Assembly (NCBI RefSeq): GCF_030462585.1
Contig: NZ_JASMRU010000002.1
Span: 372,001-436,000 of the forward strand
Length of the DNA: 64,000 nucleotides
Source of the DNA: Pseudomonas sp. CAN1
GTDB taxonomy: Bacteria > Pseudomonadota > Gammaproteobacteria > Pseudomonadales > Pseudomonadaceae
Direction: 5' to 3'
Shown here: positions 24,273 to 33,247 of the stretch, piece by piece
Numbering within the stretch: position 1 is the first letter of the stretch
Layout: every line of letters begins with the position of its first letter
Notes under the pieces: generated by a model
Database searches by the model: none
The model's input: the letters and a program-made list of their open reading frames with translations, nothing else
Told to the model about the DNA's origin: nothing
Made by a program: the position numbers and the translations under genes

Positions 24273-25052
24273 TCAGAAGGCCGGCACCACGGCGCCGTTG
24301 TACTTCTTCTCGATGAAGGCTTTGACTTCCGGGCTGGTCAGGGCGGCGGAGAGTTTCTTCAGGGCATCGCTGTCCTTGTTGTCCGGACGCGCCACCAGGT
24401 AGTTCACGTAGGGCGAGTTGCGGTCTTCGAGGATCAGCGCGTCCTTCACCGGGTTGAGCTTGGCTTCCAGCGCGTAGTTGGTGTTGATCAGGTCCAGGTC
24501 GACCTGGTCCAGCACGCGCGGCAGCAGGGCCGATTCCAGTTCCTTGAACTTCAGGTGCTTGGGGTTCTCGGCGATGTCTCGCGGGGTGGCCAGGGCGTTG
24601 CTCGGGTCTTTCAGCTTGATCACGCCGGCCTTCTGCAGCAGGAGCAGGGCACGGCCGCTGTTGCTGCCCTCGTTGGGGATGGCGACGGTGGCGCCGTCAG
24701 GCAGATGGTCGATGGACTTGTACTTCTTCGAGTAGCCGCCGAAGGGCTCGACGTGCACGCCGGTCACGGTGACCAGGTTGGTGCCCTTGCCGGCGTTGAA
24801 GTTGTCCAGGTACGGCTTGGTCTGGAAGTAGTTGGCGTCCAGGCGCTTCTCGGCGACCTGCACGTTGGGCTGCACGTAGTCGGTGAAGACCTTGATCTCC
24901 AGGTCCACGCCTTCCTTGGCCAGGGTCGGCTTGATCAGTTCGAGGATCTCGGCGTGGGGAATCGGCGTGGCGGCAACCACCAGCTTTTCGTTGGCGAAGG
25001 CAGTGGTGCTGAAGGCAGCGGCGAGGGCGGTCAGAAGCAGCAGCTTTTTCAT
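24273..25052 (-). CDS. metQ: MetQ-family D/L-methionine-type substrate-binding protein
   Basis: The start is set at ATG 25052 (MKKLLLLTAL) after AAGGACATCGCA, giving 259 residues. The mature protein has the NlpA/MetQ fold: VVAATPIPHAEILELIKP, YVQPNVQVAEKRLDANYFQTKPYLD and ATVAIPNEGSNSGRALLLLQ are hallmark blocks. The signal peptide ends at TTAFA without a lipobox Cys, so this copy should be freely periplasmic rather than lipid-anchored. No metN or metI lies beside it; it must use a transporter encoded elsewhere. Confidence 0.88.
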   Translation of the reverse strand: MKKLLLLTALAAAFSTTAFANEKLVVAATPIPHAEILELIKPTLAKEGVDLEIKVFTDYVQPNVQVAEKRLDANYFQTKPYLDNFNAGKGTNLVTVTGVHVEPFGGYSKKYKSIDHLPDGATVAIPNEGSNSGRALLLLQKAGVIKLKDPSNALATPRDIAENPKHLKFKELESALLPRVLDQVDLDLINTNYALEAKLNPVKDALILEDRNSPYVNYLVARPDNKDSDALKKLSAALTSPEVKAFIEKKYNGAVVPAF

Positions 25053-25529
25053 TGCGATGTCCTTGTGGGGCAGATGACCGCTGGCGTCCGGGCCGGCCGG
25101 GATGGGGCCTTCGTACGGGCGGTGGATTCTAGTTCCGCGGCTCGACATGGCAGCGGTTGAGGCAGAAGTTACCGGGCTTTTTTATTCCAATAAAATATTA
25201 ATTTTTCATTTTCATATTCGATTTTGTTCATATGGACCGGTCGGCCCTTGCCTGAGACAAGCTGTCGCGCGACACCCCGTCGCGCGGCAACCCACCACTC
25301 CAGCCCGCGCAGGGTGGGCGCGTAAGATCAATGCAGTTTCTTGAGCGGCGTCAATGCAGAGGCTGGTCCATTCTGAATGAGCAGCGAAAAGAACCCGAAC
25401 CGACGCGAGATCGGTGGCTCGAACAGAAACATCAAGCACCACAGACATCACGCAAGAACGCCCTGCGCATGCGCAAGGCAAGGTGCCCGGCCAGCCGTGT
25501 GGCGGGCGTCAGCCTGAAGAGGAATAGTC
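25053..25529. other. Divergent promoter region metQ / cioA
   Basis: The 477 bases hold no supported gene. Near metQ (25180-25230) is an AT-rich block with TTTATTCCAATAAAATATTAATTTTTC, the likely metQ promoter. Nearer cioA are GTCGCGCGAC / GTCGCGCGGC palindromic sequences and a TTGA-N6-TCAA site at 25341. A GAAGAGGAATAGTC ribosome site precedes cioA. Confidence 0.5.
25341..25354. promoter_or_regulatory. Candidate Anr/FNR-type box upstream of cioA
   Basis: TTGAGCGGCGTCAA matches the TTGA-N6-TCAA core of Anr/Dnr boxes (consensus TTGAT-N4-ATCAA). It is 176 bases upstream of cioA. In P. aeruginosa Anr represses cioAB at low oxygen, which fits; binding here is inferred only from the motif. Confidence 0.5.
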
Positions 25530-26966
25530 ATGTTCGGATTAGAGGCGCTCGACCTGGCCCGCATCCAGTTCGCCTTTACCGTGTCCTTCCACATTATCTT
25601 CCCCGCCATCACCATCGGCTTGGCCAGTTATCTGGCGGTGCTCGAAGGCCTGTGGCTGAAGACCGGCGAGGAGGTCTATCGCGACCTCTATCACTTCTGG
25701 TCGAAGATCTTCGCCGTCAACTTCGGCATGGGCGTGGTCTCCGGCCTCGTCATGGCCTACCAGTTCGGCACCAACTGGAGCGCCTTCTCGGCCTTCGCCG
25801 GGAGCGTCACCGGCCCGCTGCTGACCTATGAGGTGCTCACGGCGTTCTTCCTCGAAGCCGGCTTCCTCGGCGTCATGCTCTTCGGCTGGCACCGCGTCGG
25901 CCCGGGCCTGCACTTCTTCGCCACGGTGATGGTGGCAATCGGCACGCTGATCTCGACCTTCTGGATTCTCGCCTCCAACAGCTGGATGCAGACCCCGCAG
26001 GGCCACGAGATCGTCAACGGCATCGTGGTGCCGGTGGACTGGCTGGCGATCATCTTCAACCCGTCGTTCCCCTACCGCCTGCTGCACATGGCGATCGCCT
26101 CGTTCGTCGCCACCGCCTTCTTCGTCGGCGCCTCGGCGGCCTGGCACCTGCTGCGCGGCCGCGACAACCCGGCGATCCGCAAGATGCTCTCGATGGCCAT
26201 GTGGATGGCGCTGATCGTCGCGCCGATCCAGGCCATGGTCGGTGATGCCCACGGCTTGAACACCCTCAAGCACCAGCCGGCGAAGATCGCCGCCATCGAA
26301 GGCCACTGGGACAACAGCGAAGGCGGCCCGACGCCGCTGGTGCTGGTCGGCTGGCCGGACATGGAGCGCGAGGAAACCCGCTTCAAGATCGAGATTCCGG
26401 TACTCGGCAGCCTGATCCTGAATCACAGCCTGACCGAGCCGATCCCGGCGTTGAAGGACTTCCCCAAGGCCGACCGGCCCAACTCCACCATCATCTTCTG
26501 GTCGTTCCGCGTCATGGTCGGGCTGGGCATGCTGATGATCCTGATCGGCGTCTGGAGCGTCTGGCTGCGCTGGCGCAAGCGCCTCTACGAGAACCGCGCG
26601 TTCCTCAAGCTGGTGCTGTGGATGGGGCCGTCCGGCCTGATCGCGATCCTCGCCGGCTGGTTCACTACCGAGATTGGCCGCCAGCCCTGGGTCGTCTACG
26701 GGCTGATGCGCACCTCGGACGCGGTGTCCAACCACAGCGTCGCGCAGATGAGCCTGACCCTGGTGATGTTCGTGCTGGTGTACTTCAGCCTGTTCGGTGT
26801 CGGCATCGGCTACATGATGCGCCTGGTGCGCAAGGGCCCGGTCACCCACGAAGGTCGCGAGACCAGCCATGGCGGCGCCGGCCAGAAACGCACGGCGGCG
26901 CGGCCGCTGTCGGCCACCGAAGAGGGACTTGATGACGATGACAGCACTGACGCGGGGAGGAACTGA
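25530..26966 (+). CDS. cioA: Cyanide-insensitive bd-type quinol oxidase subunit I, CioA
   Basis: The 478-residue protein is CydA-like with nine predicted helices. Haem ligand His21 lies in VSFHIIFPA, a second in PYRLLHMAIASFVATAF (about residue 188), and GWFTTEIGRQPW and GRQPWVVYG are signature blocks. The Q-loop is the short type found in CIO oxidases, and the usual CydA Q-loop extension is absent. The C-terminal tail is acidic (EEGLDDDDSTD). With CioB it oxidises ubiquinol and reduces O2 to water without haem-copper, allowing respiration under cyanide. Confidence 0.93.
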   Translation: MFGLEALDLARIQFAFTVSFHIIFPAITIGLASYLAVLEGLWLKTGEEVYRDLYHFWSKIFAVNFGMGVVSGLVMAYQFGTNWSAFSAFAGSVTGPLLTYEVLTAFFLEAGFLGVMLFGWHRVGPGLHFFATVMVAIGTLISTFWILASNSWMQTPQGHEIVNGIVVPVDWLAIIFNPSFPYRLLHMAIASFVATAFFVGASAAWHLLRGRDNPAIRKMLSMAMWMALIVAPIQAMVGDAHGLNTLKHQPAKIAAIEGHWDNSEGGPTPLVLVGWPDMEREETRFKIEIPVLGSLILNHSLTEPIPALKDFPKADRPNSTIIFWSFRVMVGLGMLMILIGVWSVWLRWRKRLYENRAFLKLVLWMGPSGLIAILAGWFTTEIGRQPWVVYGLMRTSDAVSNHSVAQMSLTLVMFVLVYFSLFGVGIGYMMRLVRKGPVTHEGRETSHGGAGQKRTAARPLSATEEGLDDDDSTDAGRN

Positions 26967-26969
26967 GCC

Positions 26970-27977
26970 ATGGGAATCGATCTTCCGCTGATCTGGGCGA
27001 TCATCATCATCTTCGGCGTGATGATGTACGTGGTGATGGACGGCTTCGACCTGGGCATCGGCATGCTCTACCCGTTCTTCAAGGACGAGGGCGACCGCGA
27101 CGTGATGATGAACACCGTCGCGCCGGTCTGGGACGGCAACGAGACCTGGCTGGTACTGGGCGGCGCGGCGTTGTTCGGCGCCTTCCCGGTGGCTTATTCG
27201 GCCGTGCTCTCGGCGCTGTATCTGCCGCTGATCCTGATGCTCGTCGGGCTGATCTTCCGCGGCGTGGCCTTCGAGTTCCGCTTCAAGGCGCGCGCCAACA
27301 AGCGTCACCTGTGGGACAAGTCGTTCATCGTAGGCTCCTTGGTGGCGACCTTCTTCCAGGGCGTTGCGCTGGGTGCCTTCATCGAGGGCATCCCGGTGGA
27401 GAACCGCGCCTTCGCCGGCGGCTCGCTGGACTGGCTGGCGCCGTTCCCGCTGTTCTGCGGCCTCGGCCTGGTGGTCGCCTACAGCCTGCTGGGCTGCACC
27501 TGGCTGATCATGAAGACCGAAGGCAGCCTGCAGGAACGCATGCATGACCTGGCGAAGCCGCTGGCGCTGGTGCTGCTGGCGGTGATCGGCATCGTCAGCC
27601 TGTGGACCCCGCTGGCCCATGGGGAAATCGCCCAGCGCTGGTTCAGCCTGCCGAACCTGTTCTGGTTCCTGCCGGTGCCGCTGCTGGTGCTGCTGACCTT
27701 CTACGCCCTGCTGCGCTCGGTGGCGCGCAATGACCACGTGAAACCGTTCCTGCTCACCCTGGCGCTGATCTTCCTTGGCTACAGCGGGCTGGGCATCAGC
27801 CTGTGGCCGAACATCATCCCTCCGTCGATGTCGATCTGGGACGCCGCGGCGCCGCCGCAGAGCCTGGGCTTCATGCTGGTGGGCGCGCTGTTCATCATCC
27901 CCTTCATCCTCGTCTACACCGCGTGGAGCTACTACGTGTTCCGCGGCAAGGTGAAGCACGGCGACGGCTACCACTAG
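26970..27977 (+). CDS. cioB: Cyanide-insensitive oxidase subunit II, CioB
   Basis: The 335-residue CydB-like protein starts at ATG 26970 after GGGGAGG, three bases beyond cioA. It has eight hydrophobic helices. The CydB N-terminal block YVVMDGFDLGIGML is followed by VWDGNETWLVLGGAALFGAFP, and GVAFEFRFKAR lies near residue 100. It is the structural partner of CioA in the inner membrane. Confidence 0.93.
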   Translation: MGIDLPLIWAIIIIFGVMMYVVMDGFDLGIGMLYPFFKDEGDRDVMMNTVAPVWDGNETWLVLGGAALFGAFPVAYSAVLSALYLPLILMLVGLIFRGVAFEFRFKARANKRHLWDKSFIVGSLVATFFQGVALGAFIEGIPVENRAFAGGSLDWLAPFPLFCGLGLVVAYSLLGCTWLIMKTEGSLQERMHDLAKPLALVLLAVIGIVSLWTPLAHGEIAQRWFSLPNLFWFLPVPLLVLLTFYALLRSVARNDHVKPFLLTLALIFLGYSGLGISLWPNIIPPSMSIWDAAAPPQSLGFMLVGALFIIPFILVYTAWSYYVFRGKVKHGDGYH

Positions 27978-27988
27978 AGGTGCGCGGC

Positions 27989-28138
27989 ATGACTCACGAG
28001 GAACCGCAGAAGGCGCCGCTGCGCAAGCGGCTGGGCTGGCTGGTGCTGATCTGGGCGCTGAGCGTTGCCGGCCTGGGTGTCGCGGCCTGGCTGATGCGCC
28101 TGTTCATGAGTGCTGCTGGGTTGGGCCCGGCTCACTAG
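27989..28138 (+). CDS. DUF2474 single-helix peptide of the bd oxidase operon
   Basis: The 49-residue peptide starts at ATG 27989, eleven bases after cioB. A basic N-terminus (PLRKRLG) precedes one membrane helix (WLVLIWALSVAGLGVAAWLM). DUF2474 peptides are found next to CIO-type oxidases and are thought to act as small third subunits like CydX; that role is inferred from position. Two hairpins follow. Confidence 0.85.
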   Translation: MTHEEPQKAPLRKRLGWLVLIWALSVAGLGVAAWLMRLFMSAAGLGPAH

Positions 28139-28159
28139 GCTGCGCAATCGATCCCATCC

Positions 28160-28179
28160 GGGCGCCGCTCGCGGCGCCC
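28160..28179 (+). terminator. Hairpin after cio operon
   Basis: GGGCGCCGC and GCGGCGCCC form a perfect 9-bp stem around TC, 21 bases after the DUF2474 stop. It lacks a T-run and probably works with the next hairpin. Confidence 0.5.
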
Positions 28180-28190
28180 GTTCCCACATC

Positions 28191-28222
28191 CCTCGCCGGT
28201 GCTTCCGGCGGGGGATTTTTTT
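28191..28222 (+). terminator. Rho-independent terminator of the cio operon
   Basis: CCTCGCCGG and CCGGCGGGGG pair around TGCTT, followed by ATTTTTTT. Confidence 0.8.
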
Positions 28223-28249
28223 GGCTCAATGGGTGGGGTTGGGTTTTAT

Positions 28250-28327
28250 GTAGGAGCGAGCTTGCTCGCGAACATAATCACCGGCAGAACCGATGTTGGG
28301 CGGTTCGCGAGCAAGCTCGCTCCTACG
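28250..28327. repeat. GTAGGAGCGAGC palindromic repeat
   Basis: A complete copy lies between the convergent cio operon and MFS gene: GTAGGAGCGAGCTTGCTCGC on the left and GCGAGCAAGCTCGCTCCTAC on the right. Confidence 0.85.
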
Positions 28328-28348
28328 AAAAGCAGGGCGGCGAAGCTG

Positions 28349-29560
28349 TCAGTGCAACTTGTCGCGCTTGGCCAGGGTCGGGAACAGCTTCATCCACACG
28401 CCGGTGACCACCAGCGTGCCGACGCCGCCGAGCACCACCGCCGGCACGGTGCCGAGCCAGTGGGCGGTGAGGCCGGATTCGAATTCGCCCAGCTGGTTCG
28501 AGGCGCCGATGAACAGGCCGTTCACCGCGCTGACCCGGCCGCGCATTTCGTCCGGGGTTTCCAACTGCACGAAGGCGCCGCGGATGACCATGCTGATCAT
28601 GTCCGCCGCGCCCAGCACCACCAGTACCGCCAGGGAGAACCAGAAGGACGTCGACAGGCCGAAGGCGATGGTGGTGACGCCGAAGATGCCCACGGCGAGG
28701 AACATGATCCGCCCGACGTTGCGCTCGATGGGGAAGCGCGCCAGCCAGAACGACATCAGCAGCGCGCCCACCGCTGGGGCCGAACGCAGCAGGCCCAGGC
28801 CCCAGGGGCCGGTGAGCAGGATGTCCTTGGCGAACACCGGCAGCAGCGCGGTGGCGCCGCCCAGCAGCACGGCGAACAGGTCCAGGGAGATGGCGCCGAA
28901 GATGTCCGGGCGGCTGCGGATGAAGCGGATGCCGGCCAGCAGCGATTCCAGTGTGGCCTTGCCCTGCGCCGCCGGCGCCTGGCGCTTGGGCAGGGTGAGC
29001 ACCAGGGTGCAGGCGATGAAGTACAGCACCGCCGTGGGCGTGTAGACCCAGAAGGCGCCGAAGGCGTAGAGGAAGCCACCGAAGGCCGGGGCCGCAATGG
29101 TCGCCGCCTGCATCGCCGAGGCGGACGCCGCCACCGCGCGGGGGAAGAGCGCGGTGGGCACGATGTTCGGCAGCAGCGCCTGCGTGGTGGGCATCTCGAA
29201 GGCCCGCGCGGTGCCCAGCAGGAAGGCCATCACGAAGATCATCTCGCGGGTCACGTTGTCGGTGCTGGCGCCAATCACCAGTGCGACGGCGATCAGTCCC
29301 TGGGCGACCTGGCACAGCGAGGCGATGCGCCGGCGGTCGTAACGGTCGGCAACGTGGCCGGTGTGCAGCATGAACAGCACGCGCGGGGTGAACTCCACCA
29401 GACCGACCAGGCCCAGGTCGAGCACGTTGTGGGTCAGCTCGTAGATGTGCCAGCCGATGGCCACGGTGATCATCTGGAAGGCGCTGGCGGTGCAGACGCG
29501 TGCCAGCCAGAAGGCGAGGAAGGGGCGGTGACGCAGCAGTGACGTGGCTTCGGCGGTCAT
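28349..29560 (-). CDS. MFS transporter, EntS-like
   Basis: The 403-residue membrane protein has about twelve helices. The MFS motif A lies in HTGHVADRYDRRRIASL after helix 2 (about residues 67-83), and a second copy TPDEMRGRVSAVNGLF lies in the second half. PTTQALLPNIVP and SASAMQAATIAAPAFGGFLY are typical of the MFS_3/EntS group, which includes enterobactin exporters. No siderophore genes are near, so the substrate is unknown. It is divergent from the molybdenum hydroxylase operon. Confidence 0.85.
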   Translation of the reverse strand: MTAEATSLLRHRPFLAFWLARVCTASAFQMITVAIGWHIYELTHNVLDLGLVGLVEFTPRVLFMLHTGHVADRYDRRRIASLCQVAQGLIAVALVIGASTDNVTREMIFVMAFLLGTARAFEMPTTQALLPNIVPTALFPRAVAASASAMQAATIAAPAFGGFLYAFGAFWVYTPTAVLYFIACTLVLTLPKRQAPAAQGKATLESLLAGIRFIRSRPDIFGAISLDLFAVLLGGATALLPVFAKDILLTGPWGLGLLRSAPAVGALLMSFWLARFPIERNVGRIMFLAVGIFGVTTIAFGLSTSFWFSLAVLVVLGAADMISMVIRGAFVQLETPDEMRGRVSAVNGLFIGASNQLGEFESGLTAHWLGTVPAVVLGGVGTLVVTGVWMKLFPTLAKRDKLH

Positions 29561-29881
29561 TTTGGGTTGTTCGTTAGGGGGCTAAGCAAGGGTCGAGCAG
29601 CGTAGCACGGCGTAACACTTTTCCGCTTGTCGCCAGCCGATTCCGCTATTGGCGAATAGTCTCGATGTGTCGACTAAAATTTTCATCTCCGCGACAAGCC
29701 GCCCGATTGACTTTGCTTCGTACCCCTGAGGTGCGTTAAAGTTGACAGAAGAGTCAGGTTTTTCTGCAGGATCCTTCCCCCGGCGCCACCCCCGAGACGC
29801 CCGCGATTGTGCGGCCTCCGAACTCTCTCCAGCACCGAAAAAAACCACATGGGCGGGCCTTCACCGTCCAGAGGATGAACC
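29561..29881. other. Divergent promoter region, MFS gene / molybdenum hydroxylase operon
   Basis: The 321 bases carry no supported gene. TTGACT at 29707 and TTGACA at 29742 could be -35 boxes for the hydroxylase operon, but neither has a -10 hexamer at ideal spacing. GAGGATGAACC before the start at 29882 provides the ribosome site. Confidence 0.4.
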
Positions 29882-32713
29882 ATGTCCAACCGTGATATTT
29901 CCCGGCGCGCCTTCCTGCAAGGCGGGCTGATTGCCGGTGTCAGCGTGACCATGGCGCCGCTCGGCAGCCGGGCTTTCGCTGCCCTGATGGAAAACTCCGT
30001 CACCGTCTCCCCCCAGCAGTGGATGGGCCACGACGGCAAGGCGCGCTTCCGTAACGACGCGTTGTCCAAGGTCTGCGGCAACAAGGTATTTGCCCGCGAC
30101 ATCCGCTCGAAAGACATGCCCGGCTGGCCGCAGCAGCAGGGCCACGCCATGCTGCTCAAGACCATCAAGGCCGACCGCATCTTCGACGGCATCGACCTCG
30201 CCTGGCTGGGCGCCGAGTTGCAGCCCGACCGCATCGTCACCGCCGAGGACCTGGACAAGGACGGCATCGCCTTCCCCGAAGCCCACGCCCCGGACCCGCT
30301 GCTGCCGCGCGGCAAGGTGCCGATGTTCATCGGCCACCCGGTGGCCATCCTGATCTGGAACGACTTCGAGCGCTTCCGTCAGGCCAAGCTGAAGATGAAG
30401 TTCAACGACAAGGCGATCCGCTACGGCGCGCAGGCCCCGCTGTACCAGGGCGACCCCTACGGCAGCTTCCGCTACGTGCGTGTCGGCGGCGCGACCTCGG
30501 CCGATCCGGACGAGTTCTCCAGCCTCAAGGACTCGATCCTCTTCCCGATGATCCGCGAGCGCAAACCGGTGTGGAACCAGCAGCCCAACCAGCACGGTGA
30601 CCTTACCGAGCAGGGCCTGTTCTACGCACAGAAGATCAAGGACCAGATCGAAAACCCGCCGGAGAACTGGCTGGTCTTCGACGAACGCTACAAGACCCCG
30701 TCCATCGAACCGGCTGCCCTGGAGCCGGACAACGGCAACGGCTGGTACGACCCGGCGAGCAAGACCCTGCACTTCGTGGTCGCCACCCAGTGCCCGTTCG
30801 AGGCGGCCTTCGAGACGGCGCACATGATCGCCCCGTCGCGCTTCGGTCTGGCCAAGCTGAACATGCACCCCGGCTACACCGTGGGTTACGGCTCCAAGGA
30901 CCACAACATCTTCGTCTACTACGCGGCCCTGGCTGCGCTGTACGGCAACGGTGTCCCAGTGCGCCTGGCCAATGACCGCTACGAGCAGTTCCAGAGCGGT
31001 ATCAAGCGCCACCCGTTCGACATTCGTTACCAGCTGGCGGTGGACAAGAAGGACATGACCTTCAAGATCTTCCGCACCGAGATGAGCGTGGATGGCGGCG
31101 GCCGCATCAACTACAGCCCGTCCGTGGCCGCCGTGGGCGCCACCGCTGCGCAGTCGATCTACTACATGCCGCAGAACGACCTGCAGGTGACCGCCTACCA
31201 TTCCCGCGCCGTCGAGGCCGGTTCCATGCGTGGCTACGGCACCCTGCAGAGCATGGCCGCCACCGAGATGATGGTGGACGAGATCGCCGGCCGCCTGGGC
31301 GTCGACGCCATCGAGTTGCGCCGCGTCAACGCGCTCAAATCCGGCATGAAGAACACCCAGGGCGCGATCCCCGCCGGCGCCCTGCGCCTGCACGAGATCC
31401 TCGACAAGGCTGCCGCCCACGAGTGGTGGAAGACCCGCGACGCGCGCAAGAAGGAGATGGACGCCAAGGACCCGGACCACTGGTACGGCGTCGGTTTCGC
31501 CATCTGCCAGAAGGACTTCGGCACCGGCTCCGAAGCGCCCATGGCGAGCATCGAGTTCGATGCCCAGGGCAAGGTGCACATGCGCCATATCGGCATCGAG
31601 ATCGGCACCGGCATGTCCACCTCCCAGGCGCTGGTGGCGGCCGACTTCCTCGGTAAACCGGCGGACGAGATGAAGACCGCCGAGACCGAGTGGCCGGAGT
31701 TGCAGCTGCTCAGCGGCGAAGACCCCTACACCATGAGCCAGCCGACCCAGGACGAGAAGCTGCGCAACCCGCGTTGGGTCGGCAAGTATGCCTCGGCGTC
31801 GTCGGCGACCAACTCGGCTTACTACTTCAGCCACGCCACCCGTGAAGCGGCGCGCGTGCTGTTCAACCACGGCCTGTGGCCGGCGGCCCTGGAAATCTGG
31901 CGTCGCGGCCCGTTCAACGGCGCGGCCAACCCGCTGGTGGTGCGCCGTGAAGACGCCCACTGGGTCGACGGCAAGCTCACCGCCAACGGCCTGCAACCGC
32001 TGTCGTTCGCCGAGCTGGCCCAGGTTGCCCACGAGAAGGGCCTGGTCACCGGCGCCACCGTCCACGGCTTCAACCGCTGGAGCTGGGCGGAGTGCGACTA
32101 CGTCATCGATGGCGTACGCGACCGCCTGCCGCTGGACGCCCTGGCCGTGAAGTACGGCGACGGCGCACCGGGCGTGAAGAAGGCGCTGATGAACAGCGCC
32201 GGCTTCCACCTGCTGGACCGCCAGAACGTGGCCTATCCGCCGGTGCAACTGAACAACGCTGCCGTGACCTACTACAGCCCGGTGGCGACCATCGTCGAGC
32301 TGAAGGTGAACAAGGGCAGCGGCGAAGTCAGCGTGCTCAACCACCACAGCTGGATCGAGTGCGGCCGCGTGCTGGTGCCTGAGCTGGTGAAAGGCCAGAT
32401 CGAAGGTGGCACCGCCATGGGCATCGGCCATGCGCTGCTCGAAGACATGCCGCTGTACGAGGGTGGCCCGGGCGAGGGCGACTGGAACTTCAACCGCTAC
32501 CGTCTCCCGAAGGCGAAAGACGTGGCTGTCTGGCAGCAGAGCTCGGAAATCCTTCCGCCGCTGTCGCCCAGCGACCCGTCCAAGGGCATCGCCGAAGTGG
32601 TGATGATCCCGGTGGTCGGCGCCATCAGCAACGCCGTGGCCCACGCCATCGGCAAGCGCGTCCGCGACCTGCCCATCACCCCCGCTCGCATCAAGGAGGC
32701 CCTCAATGGCTAA
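29882..32713 (+). CDS. Molybdopterin-binding subunit of an exported xanthine-dehydrogenase-family hydroxylase
   Basis: The 943-residue protein begins with a Tat signal: SRRAFLQGG with twin Arg at 8-9, cleaved near SRAFA (33). The rest is the two-part Mo-binding subunit. QCPFEAAFETAHMIA, RAVEAGSMRGYGTLQSMAATEMMVDEIA and the C-terminal GIAEVVMIPVVGAISNAVAHAIG, with the catalytic Glu, follow the aldehyde oxidase/isoquinoline oxidoreductase pattern. It hydroxylates a carbonyl or N-heterocycle in the periplasm using water; the substrate is unknown. Its end overlaps the 2Fe-2S gene by eight bases. Confidence 0.88.
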   Translation: MSNRDISRRAFLQGGLIAGVSVTMAPLGSRAFAALMENSVTVSPQQWMGHDGKARFRNDALSKVCGNKVFARDIRSKDMPGWPQQQGHAMLLKTIKADRIFDGIDLAWLGAELQPDRIVTAEDLDKDGIAFPEAHAPDPLLPRGKVPMFIGHPVAILIWNDFERFRQAKLKMKFNDKAIRYGAQAPLYQGDPYGSFRYVRVGGATSADPDEFSSLKDSILFPMIRERKPVWNQQPNQHGDLTEQGLFYAQKIKDQIENPPENWLVFDERYKTPSIEPAALEPDNGNGWYDPASKTLHFVVATQCPFEAAFETAHMIAPSRFGLAKLNMHPGYTVGYGSKDHNIFVYYAALAALYGNGVPVRLANDRYEQFQSGIKRHPFDIRYQLAVDKKDMTFKIFRTEMSVDGGGRINYSPSVAAVGATAAQSIYYMPQNDLQVTAYHSRAVEAGSMRGYGTLQSMAATEMMVDEIAGRLGVDAIELRRVNALKSGMKNTQGAIPAGALRLHEILDKAAAHEWWKTRDARKKEMDAKDPDHWYGVGFAICQKDFGTGSEAPMASIEFDAQGKVHMRHIGIEIGTGMSTSQALVAADFLGKPADEMKTAETEWPELQLLSGEDPYTMSQPTQDEKLRNPRWVGKYASASSATNSAYYFSHATREAARVLFNHGLWPAALEIWRRGPFNGAANPLVVRREDAHWVDGKLTANGLQPLSFAELAQVAHEKGLVTGATVHGFNRWSWAECDYVIDGVRDRLPLDALAVKYGDGAPGVKKALMNSAGFHLLDRQNVAYPPVQLNNAAVTYYSPVATIVELKVNKGSGEVSVLNHHSWIECGRVLVPELVKGQIEGGTAMGIGHALLEDMPLYEGGPGEGDWNFNRYRLPKAKDVAVWQQSSEILPPLSPSDPSKGIAEVVMIPVVGAISNAVAHAIGKRVRDLPITPARIKEALNG

Positions 32714-33245
32714 CCGTCCGCTCAACCTGACCTTGAATGGTCAAACCGTCGGTCCGGTCGAGGTTCCCGAGGACCTGCCGATGATCGACTACCTGCACGA
32801 ATACCAGAACCTCACCGGTTCGCGCCTGGGCTGCGGCCAGGGCATCTGCCATGCCTGCGTGGTGATCGTCGACAACCCCGACGGCACCAGCGAGGAAGTG
32901 CGCACCTGCATCACCGGCGCGCACTACTTCGAAGGCAAGAAGGTGCGCACCATCGAGGGCCACGCCCAGCGTGAGGAAGACGGCTCGCTGAAGGAGCTGA
33001 GCCCGATCCAGCAGAAGTTCGTCGACCGCTTCGCCTTCCAGTGCAGCTACTGCGCACCGGGCTTCGTCAACGCCGCTACCGTGCTGGTGGAAAAGGCCCA
33101 GCGCCAGCCGCTGAAGAAGAGCGAACTGGAATCGACCATCGAGGCGAGCCTCGGCCACCACATCTGTCGCTGCACCGGGTACGTGCGTTACTACGACGCC
33201 ACCCGCGAAGTGCTGACCGATCTCGGCCTGGTCAAGGAGGGCTAA
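32706..33245 (+). CDS. 2Fe-2S subunit of the molybdenum hydroxylase
   Basis: The 179-residue protein has two clusters. The plant-type 2Fe-2S uses Cys43, 48, 51 and 68 (GCGQGICHAC...RTC). The helical 2Fe-2S domain uses Cys113 and 116 (CSYC) and Cys154 and 156 (CRC). It has no signal peptide, so it is probably exported folded together with the Tat-tagged large subunit. Electrons pass from Mo through its clusters to the cytochrome encoded next. Confidence 0.92.
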   Translation: MANRPLNLTLNGQTVGPVEVPEDLPMIDYLHEYQNLTGSRLGCGQGICHACVVIVDNPDGTSEEVRTCITGAHYFEGKKVRTIEGHAQREEDGSLKELSPIQQKFVDRFAFQCSYCAPGFVNAATVLVEKAQRQPLKKSELESTIEASLGHHICRCTGYVRYYDATREVLTDLGLVKEG

Positions 33246-33247
33246 GC

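Noticed and set aside
25539-27974. 811-codon minus-strand frame opposite cioAB
   Set aside because: Same artefact: antisense to a complete oxidase operon with no recognisable domain.
29861-32725. 954-codon minus-strand frame opposite the molybdenum hydroxylase large subunit
   Set aside because: It is the mirror of a convincing gene in GC-rich DNA. Its translation is rich in His/Gly/Val/Arg without any domain, and no ribosome site fits.
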